This document shows, piece by piece, positions 10,829 to 21,767 of a stretch of 32,197 bases of DNA. Within the stretch, counting starts at the first letter, position 1. Every line of letters starts with the position of its first letter. The notes beneath the pieces are model-generated. The model ran no database searches. It was given only the letters and a program-made list of their open reading frames with translations, and had not been told where the DNA came from. This stretch comes from Spirogloea muscicola (Eukaryota > Streptophyta > Zygnematophyceae > Spirogloeales > Spirogloeaceae): contig WELB01000208.1 of assembly GCA_009602725.1 (NCBI GenBank), positions 148,644 through 180,840 on the forward strand, written 5' to 3'. The position numbers were made by a program, and so were the translations under genes.

Positions 10829-13740
10829 ATGGTCACCCGCGTGGCGGCGGTCGACGAGCTGGACCCGGACTTCTGGAGCGCTGCTGCCGACGTCCTGCCC
10901 CGCATCCTGGAGTTCCTGCCGACGGCACAGGACGTCCTCGCCGCCGCCGGCGTCTGCAGGCAGGCGCCTCCCGGCCACCTCAAATCCGCCGCCACTTGTG
11001 GAAGCTCAGACCATCGCTCTCATGGTCATTTGGCATGGTGCTGACTGCTAGCTCCTTGCAGAGCATGGAGGGCGGCCGCAAGCGATCCCCGGCAGCTGCG
11101 ACCGCTGGTGGTTGACGAGGAGCGCGAGAGCGCGCCCCCGGGCCGGTGCACGGCAGCGCCGCTGCCGCCACGCACGCCGACGCCGGCGGCGTGGGTCGAC
11201 CCCACCGCACACTCGCCGCTGGCGCTCTTCAAGACGCCGCAGAGCCTGCAGCGGCTGCAGCTACTGCTGCCGCCGCTCTTGGGAGCCTCCGCGCTGCGGA
11301 CAGCCTCGGCCAGCTCCCTGGATGCCGGCGGCGGCGGCTGCCTGGCTGACGAGCATCCCTCTCCCAAGACGCCATCCCCGATGCAGCCAGTGCTGCTGCA
11401 GTTCAGCCTGCAAGACACTCTCAGGGCGACACTCACAGCGGGCAGGTGTGACAAGCGCGAGCCCGATGCACCATTGCAGTTACCAGGCAAGGCATAGCAT
11501 GCTTGCTCTGAATGCGCAGTCAGCTTCTGCACATGCATCTTGCCTGACGCGATCCTGAACCCCTAAATTTTCCCCTTCAGTCATTGTGTTAAAGTATCAA
11601 GTATCAGCTCATATAGGCTGTGCTTGTGAATGCCTTGTGCATGATTGGCCACATACTTGGTTGCAAGTTCAGGTACATAGGGGAGGTTGACATACGCTCG
11701 TCGCAGATCAACGATGATGCTCTCCAGTGCGACATGCTACCCTCCTCCTCCAGCATCACTTTAGGTCGACAACTAGGACCAAGGATAGGAAGGGGCTTGA
11801 AAGAGCGAGATGGCCTGCATCTTGGCTGCCAGCTAGTTCTCCTCCATAGACTGGCGAGGTCTTCTGAGTTAGTCAAATGAATTGCCCGATTGAAGTGTAT
11901 CAATGCTTGTGATGGAATTCTTTCTGACGAACCAAAGCTATCGGAGCTTGTGTCCACAGGCTGGTCCTTCGCAGCTGCATGAACATCCACACGCTTCGAC
12001 TTCAGCACGTGTGCCCCAGACTCAGGGTGTCTCCTCCACAGCGGTGTGCTGTGGCAGGCCTGGTTGCCGGGCAGCTGACATGGAGCTCGCCGCCATCAGC
12101 AGGCTATCCGTGTGCCTGCCTGTCACTGACTGCCAAGGGCTTTGAGAACATCGCAAGCTTCTGCACGCACCTCTCCTCTGTGACCTTGCTCCTTCAGGTA
12201 GGCTCGATGCATGTCTTGCGATGTCGTGCTCAACCTCAGTAGCTGTTTCAGCAGGATCTCTTGCAGACAAAGTACAACTTCCAGCGGCCCAATTGTATGA
12301 ATGTTGATCATGGCAGCTGCTGCGACTCGGCTGATGCAACTCGGCTTCTTTCTTGTGACATTTCAGCACGTTATGTTCAGCAAGGACTTGAGGCAGGTCC
12401 TCCAGGCTGTGGGCAGGTTACGCAAATTGGAGATACTTGTCGTCGAGCTGCAAAAGCCGTAAGAAGATTTTGCTCAAGACATGGATTTCTTGTTGCTGCC
12501 TTTTTTCAAGAGGCCTGCAATGATTATATGTAAAGGTGCTGGCATGAGGCCTTTATTGTACTGTTCCCACGACTTGAGGCTTGAAGCCATTAGCAACTTG
12601 TATTTACATATTTGCTGAGTGAACAGGAGCTTTCGAAGGTCATTGAAGGCGGAACTTATGTGGCGAGAGTTTGCGCGCTGCAGTGATAGGGTATGTGACC
12701 TCCCACGTGACCAGTCAATAGCTTAATGTTCTGGAGAAGTCCTTGTGGCAAGGACTTCTATCCCCTGCTAGTATACAATGCATGGCTGCACGTCAGAAGC
12801 TCAACCCAAACTTTCAGGTTCCACAATCTAGCTTCAAATGAAGCCACCGGCCTACTCTATATCGGCCAAAGTTGCCTGTGACACTGCATGTATGGATCAT
12901 GACCAAGGGCGAATGAAGGCTTGGATTGGCATGTGTAGGAGCTCCAAGCCTTGCTTGGTGGAAGCCCGCCACCATTGAGAGCACTTTCACTCAACAACTG
13001 TGAGCTCACAGCAAATGCAGTGGCGGAGCTTGCAATGTCATGTCCCCAGATCGAGGTCTTTGCCTCACAACCTCTACCTTGATTCCTCCTCTTTTGCTTT
13101 CGATATCCATTGATGCTTCAGTTAGCCATTCGTACTGCAGAGCTGTTCGAAGCCGTTCACCATATAAGTCTGCCTTAATGTTGTGAGTGGCTCACCGCCT
13201 TGTCTCATAAATTGAAGAGATTATCATCTCTCGCAGGCTTTGGAGTTACAGTGTGGTATTGTTCACGGCGTGGCACACGGCGACATCCGTGGACTTGCTC
13301 CTGCATTAGTCGTCCAGCTGCAGGTGCTTGTGCCATGCCTGATTACCTATTTTGTCCTGATGTCGTCGGGTGCATATGGTCAACATGCTGCACGGAGGGG
13401 CAGTGCTCTTTGATCTCTGTAGTCTTGACATCGTTGCATGGCCTCCATTATCCAGGCCCTTCCCGTGTTGGCGTGCGCGGCCCTTGGTGTATTTCACCAT
13501 GCAAGCGGCATCGACTTTGCCAAGTGGTCGTTCCCTGCCATTCGTCGTCTGAGATTGAGCACTGTCCAGAGGCTTTCGCCCAAGAACCTCGTGGATCTCA
13601 AACACGGTTGCCCTAGCTTGGACAGCCTGCACCTGTTGTGGGGCCGCAATCTCTGTCACGAGGCTCACTTTTGTCCCGTTCTGGAAAACACCTTGGCCGA
13701 GTTTGAGAAGAACAGTGCACAGTACGAGGCCAGTGCATGA
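10829..13740 (+). CDS. F-box and leucine-rich-repeat protein, putative SCF substrate receptor, 8 exons
   Basis: Exons: 10829-10959, 11062-11445, 11960-12197, 12367-12458, 12627-12690, 12939-13055, 13237-13323, 13456-13740. Phases agree and the product is about 465 aa. The F-box spans the first intron: LPRILEFLPTAQDVLAAAGVC joined to R-AWRAAASDP, the usual Skp1-binding pattern, at aa ~23-52. The joined frame continues QLRPLVVDEERESAPPG. LRR-like units follow: LVLRSCMNIHTLRLQHVCPRL, LRQVLQAVGRLRKLEILVVE, PPPLRALSLNNCELTANAVA, FPAIRRLRLS and CPSLDSLHLLW. By family, such proteins hold substrates for SCF ubiquitin ligases; the substrate is unknown. The first intron uses a GC donor (AG|GCAGGC). The exon at 11960-12197 contains a stretch that is a poor LRR and might hide another intron. 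Overall gene identity is firmer than each exon edge. Confidence 0.78.
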
Positions 13741-14839
13741 AGTTCTTGAGTCTGCCCGTGCACATATGCTGTGAACTAATCTAAAGTGCACACAGCCAAT
13801 GTTAGAGGAGCTCTCTCCTAGCATGGAATAAATACATGGTTCAGCAGTGCACGTTCACCTTGTGGGAAGTTGGTTGCCTGAGGGCAAGTTTCAGTTGGCT
13901 CATTGAAGACCAGAGCATGTCTTTAAGTTGGCCTTCTCACGATCATTGCCTTGCTATAGCTGTTTCTTTCCAGTTGCAACTTCAACTTGCGGCTGCTGAC
14001 TCGGGGTTACTAAGCTCCCACTCGCTGGAGCAACTTGCATAGCTGTGTGGTGTTAGCGCCTTTTGGCGCTTACGCCCTCGCCCCATTTGAAAGAGCCCCG
14101 TGACACTTTCTTGTTACCAGGACCCATTGTAAGATCTGGATTGGCCTCCTCATTGTGATGCGCACTGCGCGCCTGTCTTCTTTTCTTGCTGTCGTGCGTG
14201 GTATGCTAACTCCACGGCAGGAAAAGCACTTCATAAGGGGGCGACAGCCGTGAAGGGAGCCAGGCAGCCCACAAGCGAGAAATCGGGGCGACATCCATGT
14301 GCCCCGGCTGCCGTGGATGGGGTAAAGCGGACGGCTTGTAGACGATCGCGCTGCGGAGGCCACCTAGTAGTGCAGATCCGATCCAGAGATCGGACGGTAG
14401 ATAACCGCGCCATCTACCGGCCAGGGGCGCAGGATGACCCCGGCTGTGCTAGCGAGATCAAGGCCCTAAAACCCTGACCCGCCCGCCCCTGCCGCGCTGC
14501 CGAGCAACCGCACGCGCACTCCGCGGACCCGCCGCTGCCGGAGCGACGAGGAGCCCCATCGCCACCGCCGCCGTTGGCCCTGCTGTTCCCGCAGCGGCCG
14601 CTGTCGCCGTCGCCGTTGCCGTCGCCGTCGCCGTCGTCGTCGCAAACGCCGACGCTTCTGAGCGCGTTACTGGCCTCCCGGCGCTGCCGTACGTAGACAT
14701 TCCAGAGCTGCGAGAGCACATGTGTGGCTGCGGAGGTGGCTGCGCTGCCTACCCGCCGACGGCGGCGGTGGCACAGTTGAGGGCTTCTGCAGTCAGCTAA
14801 GGCTGACGCCTGAGCTCGGGGATTCGGCAGCCGCAGGCC
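13741..14839. other. Intergenic region upstream of RPS20, with a repeat fragment
   Basis: About 1.1 kb between the F-box/LRR stop and the RPS20 ATG. No coding exon was recognised. Positions 14133-14190 resemble 25456-25515 in the retrotransposon block (ttggcctcc..., then atgcgcac(c/t)gcgcgcct and a pyrimidine run). A telo-box-like motif at 14464-14475 is listed separately. The stretch after about 14470 is strongly GC-rich and probably the core promoter and 5' UTR of RPS20. Confidence 0.5.
14464..14475 (+). promoter_or_regulatory. Telo-box-like motif upstream of RPS20
   Basis: The sequence ccctaaaaccct lies about 365 bp upstream of the RPS20 ATG. It resembles the plant telo box (AAACCCTAA), an element known from promoters of ribosomal-protein and other growth-linked genes in land plants. 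The match carries one extra A, and a role in algae is only inferred. It could be chance. Confidence 0.35.
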
Positions 14840-15615
14840 ATGGCGTCCGACATGAAGCCCAGCGCGTACGTGCCGCCGGGGAAGAGCGGGAAGCCCGGCT
14901 TGGAGGAGGGCGGCGGCGCCGACTCCGTGCACCGCATCCGCATCACCCTCTCCTCCAAGAACGTCAAGAACCTTGAGAAGGGTAAGCGGGCTGTCGCTGC
15001 ATGCCAGGACGGGCATGACTGCGAGAGCAGCGGCTGGCGTCTGGGTGGCTGCCGAGTTCTGCGGGCTGCTTGGTCGCGCGTCGGCGTACTACGGCGCCCG
15101 CTGCCAGACTGCCGCAGCTAGCTCATGTTGCGCTTGGTCGCGCTGCTGGTGGCTTGTGGCTGGGGCAGTGTGCGCGGACCTGGTGAAGGGCGCAAAGGAC
15201 AAGCGGCTGCGGGTGAAGGGCCCCGTGCGCATGCCCACCAAGGTCCTCCACATCACCACGCGCAAGTCACCCTGCGGCGAAGGTTTGCACAGCCTCGACC
15301 TTCTCCTCCTTCTCTTAGCCGTCTGCTGCTCCAGCAGCTATGCCGCATGCCTACCCAGCCCTTAGCAGGACCTTACAATCAGCAGGACCTTACAAAGCCG
15401 GACATTGCTTCCTCGGGTCTGCACTTGGTGTTCTCATCCTTAGTAGGGCTTTGCCTTGGCTCCTTGGTGCAGGCACCAACACGTGGGACCGGTTTGAGCT
15501 ACGGGTGCACAAGCGGGTGATTGACCTTCACAGCCCGTCGGAGGTTGTCAAGCAGATCACATCCATCAGCATTGAGCCGGGCGTTGAGGTGGAGGTCACC
15601 ATCGCTGACGTGTAG
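14840..15615 (+). CDS. RPS20: 40S ribosomal protein S20 (uS10), 3 exons
   Basis: Exons 14840-14981, 15169-15282 and 15473-15615 give 132 aa with phases 1 and 1. The protein is part of the cytosolic small ribosomal subunit head. Family signatures run the full length: [17 protein letters not shown] at the end of exon 1, [20 protein letters not shown] and [19 protein letters not shown] in exon 2, and [20 protein letters not shown] and [20 protein letters not shown] in exon 3. Both ends are complete, with the usual short variable N-terminal tail. The start is the first ATG in frame before the conserved region. Introns are 187 and 190 bp, both GT-AG. Confidence 0.98.
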
Positions 15616-16785
15616 AGCCACCACCTTCATGTCAAGTACAGCTGCGTGGCTGCACTTGAAACTACAGAGATGTTGCGTGTGCAGTCCTAACGCTCGCATG
15701 CAGAAGCCTTTATTAGTGCAGATGCTGCCGCTTATAGCTTGGCGCTGCTAGTGGCACTCCATGTCTGTCTTTGCCATGTATACTTTGCGAGCGAATTGGT
15801 CACGTGCTCCTGATATTGATTCAACGAAGCTCTCGCAGAATATATCAGCAGAACATGCGGTAGTCTCACACTCACACGAGTGGCCCTCATGTCGCTAGCA
15901 AAAAAGCCAAGCAATATCTGAGCTGGCAAGCCCAGCCCTCTCTCGAACACATTTGCATAGGGCTTCATGGTCGCAGCACGTCCACGTGCCATGCAGACCA
16001 AGGGCATGGGTCGCGGCCAAGTTGGTCTGGTCACCTTGACAAAGCTGGTCCTCAGGCCTTATGCATGGAACGAGCAATTGCAGTCATACAAGTGATCTGG
16101 GCAAGACCTTGAGGAGCCTTTCTCTTCTGCAGCTGCTGAAGTGCTGTATATGCTGGGGAGAATGCAGGGGAGAATGCAACACAGCGTTGTGAGTGGCCAA
16201 TCGTTGGCAATTGTTGGAGTGATGTCACAGTAATAGCCACCAACTGGCAGGTAATCAACGTGAATGGGCTCCTAAGCAATGGATGCCACAGCTGTGCGAA
16301 TGCAAGGGCCACGCCACCTCAACTGAGTCATCTCCCTTAGCTGACCTTGCTATTGTTTACAGAAGTTGCATCTGAATCCCGAGCTGCAATAACTCGCCCT
16401 CTATGGCAAGAAATGGCCCCTGTGACCATCAGCATGCAGACCGTGGGAGCAGACCGTGGGAGTAAAGTCAAAATCAGTGGAGAGAGGAGCTGTGTTGTTG
16501 CCTTGGCCCTTGGTCCATTACGTGGTCCAAGAATGAGGGAGCATGATGTTCAAGCATGCAGTGCTTTGCGTGGCGTATGAGGATGTGAGATAGAATTGAG
16601 CTGTAAAGTGAAAGAAAGGGTATCGCGATGTCTGCACCTGCATGTGTAATATTACATGGTTGCTGCCACTCTGTCAATCCTTGGGCTGCTGATTGATTTT
16701 GATTTGACGCTCGTACTTGGATGAGTCCCCCTTCTCTGGTGCTTTTGTCGGGACCTGTCCACCCCTTAGGGCTGGCCACTTTTGA
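15616..16785. other. Intergenic region, no gene recognised
   Basis: About 1.2 kb between RPS20 and the decayed Ty3/gypsy element. Open frames are short on both strands and none resembles a known family. If the retroelement was ever complete, its gag and protease region and 5' LTR should lie here, but nothing recognisable remains. Confidence 0.5.
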
Positions 16786-16789
16786 GCTT

Positions 16790-18000
16790 ACTCCCTTGTA
16801 AAGAACGTTGCAAAAATCGCCCGGAGTAATTATTGTATGACAGTGAGGCTCCTCAGTCACCGTATGGTGCACCTACCCCGCTTCCTTGTGAAGCATTTTG
16901 GAAGTCATCGGATGTGCATCCAGCATCGAGCTCTAAACAAGCTCATTGTCAGGAACCGGTGCCCTTTGCTTGGCATTTTTGCCTGGCATTCATGATCTGT
17001 GTGATCGTTTCCGAGGAGGAAGTATGAATTGCTTCCTCGATTTGTGAGAGGTCATCACCGCCTTTGTATCACGCCCGGGAAAGTTCCGATTTGGCTTGAC
17101 TTGGCTGTGACAGTGGGAGTCTTTGGCCCCCATCGTATGACTCTGTGCTGTTGTACTTGGATGACCTACCGGTTATGTATTACACCCGAGGATCACGTAT
17201 TGCACCTGCAGCTAGTGCTGCCTTTGCGAAGTGAATATTACTTGTATGCCATGTGTGCGTGACCAATATTTGGGCATGCTGTGGGCAAAGACGGGGTTTG
17301 CGTCACCGTCCGAAGTAGTCGTCAAGTCATGCTGCATCTGTCTGCAGAGACTGACGTAAAGGACGGGCTAAGTGCCACGGAATGTGCCGCAGTTGCGTTC
17401 ATTTTGAAAACTCGCACAGTATACCCGTTCTGTCAGGGTTCCTGCAGGACACGGAAGTACGACATCTCCTCTTACGAAGCTCACTCGTAAGGACGTACCC
17501 TGCGGTGGACGTCCAAATGCCAACGGGCATTTGAGGAAAGTCAAAACGGGCTCTAGTATCCCCACCTGTTTTGGGCCTTGCCTCGAGAAGGCGCTGTAGT
17601 CATACGTCTTGTGACGCCTCTTTGATCGGCATCTGCCGTTTTCTTGCAGGAGGGTCATCCCGTAGCATTTGAGACTCGCCTGCTCCGTCCTGACGGGCGC
17701 ATCTTAACTACGGGGGGAGCAAGAGCTCCTTGCTGTTGTGCACGCCCTCCATGTGTGGCGATGCTATCTCGAGGGTGCTGAACGTACGGTTGTAACGGGC
17801 CATCGCCAGTCGACCTTCTCATTCGCACACAGCAGCAATTGAGCAGGCGACAAGCTTGGTGAGCTAGTCGTACGGTACCATTCCAATCCAGTGGGTGTAC
17901 CACCCTGGAAGTATTAGTGCTGCGGACCCGGTGGCCGTAACATTGTAGGGGCTGCTGTGGCGCCTGTCCTGTGTGCCACAAGGGCTCAGACCGCAGACGT
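16790..18000 (+). pseudogene. Decayed Ty3/gypsy retrotransposon pol (RT and RNase H)
   Basis: Family landmarks appear in order but in shifting frames. SPYGAP lies near 16850-16870. RMCIQHRALNKLIVRNRCPL (16910-16969) corresponds to the RT block around RALN. LLYLDDLPV near 17150-17175 is the catalytic YxDD site. FGHAVGKDGVCV (17269-17304) is the FLGHxV block after the RT palm. TSKCQRAFEE near 17510-17540 lies in the connection. EGHPVAFETRLLRPDGR (17651-17700) and EQELLAVVHALHVWRCYLEG (17718-17777) are RNase H. Several frameshifts and in-frame stops separate these blocks, so the element is dead. Integrase, gag and LTRs were not recognised. Assignment to Ty3/gypsy rather than Ty1/copia rests on the RALN, FLGH and TTEQELLAVV-type motifs recalled from the family. 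Confidence 0.85.
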
Positions 18001-18969
18001 GCGGCCTGCCCGTGCGGCCACATGGGATTGCATCTCTCAACGCATCTCTCTTATCGCCGAAATGTGGGCGTACAACAGCGAGCAAATGTCCAGAGGAGGC
18101 AGAAGAGAAGACACCTTGTAGAAGTGGCCATGGATCGAGATGCCGAGGGAAGGCCTGGCATGTCAGCCTTGACGTACTTCCATCTTCTGTGCCTCGATGT
18201 AATGTGCTGCAGGCAAGCTTCCGTCTGGATGATTGGCTCGAGAGCGGCAGGGGGAGGAGACTGGCTGAGGCCAAGCGGGGCACATGGGCGCAAGCAGGGT
18301 AAGGCGAAAGGGGTGGAGACAAGGAAGGAAACAGCTGTTGCAGCTTGTCGTCTTTCCGGGCTGGCCCTCGCCCCCTTTTGGAAGCTTACGCTTTCTTCTT
18401 CCTTAACAATTTTGCGATGGCTGTGAGAGGCCAGCCCAAGAGAGACAAGCTATTTTAGGAGGGGGCAATGTTTGTGAGAGCCAGCCCAAAGAGACTGGAG
18501 AAGGTCCGAAGGGGCCAGCAAGAGCAAACGTAGTCACCTACGCAAGTTGGCTACGGTGCACGGGTGCTCAATAATCCCAGAAGGGAAAGACAAGGGAAGG
18601 CGCGCGGTGCGCATGAAACGAGAGGGTGGCCAAGTGAAGCAAATCCATTGTTCAGGCCAAAACTAGTGCGGAGAAGTGGGGCAACATGAAACGAAGCCCT
18701 GTGCTAAGGTGGCTGACGGAACAATGTGACGCTTGTATCTGCGGGTCCGACAAGCAAACCTTGGGGAGCTCGGAGCGCCGCCACGGAAGCCGGTGGCCTG
18801 ACAAGGAGAACGTGCTCGCCCATCGAGAAGAAACGTGCTCGCCATAGAGACGAGGGGCTGGCAAAGTCAGCCCAACAAGAATGGACAATAATGTCCTGGA
18901 GGGCCTGAGAGGGGCCAAATACAACGGGCCGAGAGAAAGTCCGGACGGCCGAAAGGTGCCAAAGCCACA
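18001..18969. repeat. Repeat-rich stretch with copies of the GGGCTGGC family
   Basis: Copies of the short palindrome-bearing repeat occur near 18358-18385 (+), 18420-18442 (-) and 18473-18512 (-). Positions 18596-18617 are an exact inverted copy of 25481-25502 (22 bp). Positions 18648-18700 resemble 26032-26068 (ttcaggccaa..., then gaagccct). No gene is recognised. The block ends near the single N at 19093. Confidence 0.65.
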
Positions 18970-19354
18970 ATGGGAGTGTACCAGGCGACCGGTGTAGACG
19001 GGCGCTGGCGGGGCAGGCGGCTGACTTGGCAGGCGGCCCCCGCCGCCGCGTCGCCCGCCGCCGCCGCCGCCGGGCAGCGGCGCTCCTGCCGTNAGGGCGC
19101 GGAGGACAGCGACCCTGGCGCCGCCGCTGCGCCAGCACGCATACCGCTGCCCGACGTGCACCTGCCGGCGGTCGGCCATGTCGACAGCCTGATCCTCAAG
19201 CAGGCGAGCGCCGGCGCCGCCTCGCTATCACGGCCGTGGCAGCTCCGCGCCCAGTGGGCTTGCCGCAGCGCAGCAGCGCTCCTGGGGGCGCAGCCGGCAG
19301 CACGGGCCCCGTCGTACCCGGCCTGGCTCTGAGCCGTCGGCCTTCCCTGCGCAG
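18970..19354 (+). other. Unresolved 5' region of the mitochondrial carrier gene
   Basis: The carrier needs a short upstream exon ending in phase 0. One possibility runs from an ATG at 18970 to a donor at 19156 (PLPD|gtgcac), encoding an Arg/Ala-rich leader joined to LVCGVLAGG. The stretch contains an ambiguous base at 19093 and very GC-rich sequence, so other starts cannot be excluded. Confidence 0.3.
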
Positions 19355-20952
19355 CTGGTCTGCGGCGTGCTGGCCGGCGGCGTGGCGGGCGCGCTGGTGA
19401 ACCCGCTGGAGGTCCTGCGCGCGCGCGCCGTCGCCAGCGCGGGCGGCGGCAGCGCCGCCGAGGTCCTGGGCACCCTGCTGAAGCGCGGCCAGCAGGGGCG
19501 CGTGGCCAGCGTCGACCTGCGCGTCGGCATCGCGCGGGCTGCCCTTAGCAAAGGCGCCCAGGTGCCGCGCCCCTTGCCTTCGCAAGTGGCAGCCGCTGCG
19601 TCGCACAGCCCACCTGTGGCCCTCGCAGCTTCAAAATAGCGACCCCTGCGTGTTGTGGGCGGCGGTGCAAGGTACATAAGCCGTTCCTTCACAGTCCCAT
19701 GCTTTGTGCTGCCGAACTCCGTCTCTGACGACGCCCCAGCTGCGAGCGGGGCATGGCAGTTTGTGACGTACGAGGCAGTGCGACGGCGCGCGGAGCGAGG
19801 CCTCGGCGCCGACCCCCGCATCCTGCCGCTGCCGCGCGATGCCGAGGTCTCGTCGCTGGCGGGCGCTGCCGCGGGCGTCGTGTCCACTCTCGCGAGCTAT
19901 CCCTTCGAAGTCCTCCTCGACAAAACAGCACTTGCTGTGAGCTCTGCTTCCTTGCCAACCTGGCACCACGCTGCGCTGTGACACACCTGGCATTTGGGCG
20001 GTGCAGCCGACGTATGTCATTGACGGGATTAGGGGTGAGGTGCACGCTGCGGCGGTCATCATGTTGCCAAGCTTTGGCTGCTGCAGAAGGGCAAGTACGG
20101 CGGCATTGTGAAGGCAGTCAAGCGCGTGCTGCGGGAGGAGGGTGTGCCAGGGCTCTACCGCGGCATCACGCCTGCGCTTGCAGGCGTTGTGCCCGGTGCG
20201 GCGGCGAGCTTCCTAGCCTACGACACCCTAGTGAGTGCCTGGAGGCGACAGCTGCAACGGCAGGACATCGGAACAATACGCACACTGGCCGCCGGCGCTG
20301 GCGCCGGCGCCATGTCAAGGTCCGAGCACCACCCAAGGCGTAGATCCACATGGCTGTGGTGCTGGCTCGGTAGGATGTCACGGCGTTGCGCCTGCGGCCT
20401 GACGGTGGTGATATTGCATGGCAGCGCGCTGGTGTACCCGCTAGAGGTGGCGAGCAAGCGGCTGAGCTTCAGTGGCCTGCCTGCCTGCGCGGCTGGGGAT
20501 GTGGCGGCGCGTTCCTCATACCGCACACTGGGCGGTGCGCTCCGTGGCGTGGTTCGGGAGGAGGGCGTGCGCGGCCTCTACCGCGGCCTCTCCGCTCAGA
20601 TGCTCCAGGCAAGCCGGCCATCTTGTGCACCTCCTAGCACACTTGTGGCAAATTGACATGAAGTCGAACGATAAGCTGAGTGAAACATGACTAGTGAGAG
20701 TCCAAGTACCAAAATGTTGCGGCCAGTACTTGAGCACGGCTTGGGATGTCACCAGCACTTTGAGCAACACGGCGGCCTGCTCCTCCTACTCGGTCTTGTC
20801 AAGCATGGTGCTTGCATGATGGTGACTGCGTCACAGTGTGCTGGTGGTTTCAGATTGTGCCACTGACAGCCCTCAGCTTTGCGGTATACGAGGCTGCCAA
20901 GCGGGTGTTACTCGCCCAGGGAAGCGAGCGGCGTGATCAGGCTAAAGGGTGA
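19355..20952 (+). CDS. Mitochondrial carrier (SLC25) family protein, 5' end unresolved
   Basis: Exons 19355-19561, 19760-19936, 20087-20319, 20425-20608 and 20854-20952 give 299 aa in continuous phase, close to the usual 300. The three tandem carrier repeats are clear. Repeat 1 has LAGGVAGALVNPLEVLRARA. Repeat 2 has GAAAGVVSTLASYPFEVLL, then KYGGIVKAVKRVLREEGVPG and LYRGITPALAGVVPGAAASF. Repeat 3 has AAGAGAGAMS, VYPLEVASKR, VVREEGVRGLYRGLSAQMLQ and IVPLTALSFAVYEAAKRVL. Such carriers exchange metabolites or nucleotides across the inner mitochondrial (sometimes plastid) membrane. The LYRGITPALAGVVP segment recalls Brittle-1-like adenine nucleotide carriers, but the substrate is not assigned. 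The Px(D/E)xx(K/R) motif is intact only in repeat 1. Intron 4 uses a GC donor (CAG|GCAAGC). Confidence 0.88.
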
Positions 20953-21767
20953 CCATAGTGAGCCACCAGCCCATTTTGCTGGCTGAGCAATGTCTTGGTC
21001 CCTCCACACCGAGCTCTCCTGGCTAGGAGCATCCTCGACTCGTTTAGTATCCCCATTCTTTCTATGAATTTTGTTGAAGTATTGCTAGGTGCAGGATTTA
21101 GTGAGCGACACTTTCTTGCAGTTGCTTCTTCCAATGGGGGACCTGTTGTACGCAGTCCACCTCAGTCTCCATCTACTGCAGCAACTTCACAGTCACCTTG
21201 AACGATGAGCTTTTGCTTCAGTCAAGCAGAGCTGCTAACATAATCACAAGCGCGCAGTCTGGAGTGTCGCGCAGGTGCTGCCAGTGCAGCTGGCTAATTG
21301 TCCTTGAGAGTACACGAACTGTTGGCAATGTGAAGTTTCCTATAGAGCTCAATGTACTTCACAGGTGGCAGGAAGAACAAATGCTCGTTTGGATTTCACC
21401 TAGAAGAAGGTCAGGCTGAGGTACACCAGATGTGGTCGCTATGCATTGACTCCTTGTGGCGTCAGGAGGGGTCAAGACTGCGAAGATGTGAAGGTAGGAG
21501 GTCAGGTTTGAGGGGCTATGTAAGTGGGGAAGAGGAGGGACACGAAGGTAGAATGCAGAAAGCATTCGTGATCACTGACTTTTTAGCCTTGAGAAGCTGC
21601 CACTGAGGGGGAAGCAGTGATGCCATACGGCATGCTCAGGCTGCCAAGCGGTTCTTTGCCCAAGCCTGCGAAGGGCATCGCTGGCTGCAGGCCAACTATG
21701 GAGCTGTTGACAACCACAGCTCTGCTGCAGCACAAGTCCTCCCCTGCTGGAGTCTCCACCTTTGCCT
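20953..21767. other. Intergenic region between convergent carrier and RAV genes
   Basis: About 0.8 kb that should contain both 3' UTRs. Only short, unrecognisable open frames occur. An extra terminal RAV exon on the minus strand could lie here if the predicted stop at 21768 is wrong. Confidence 0.5.
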
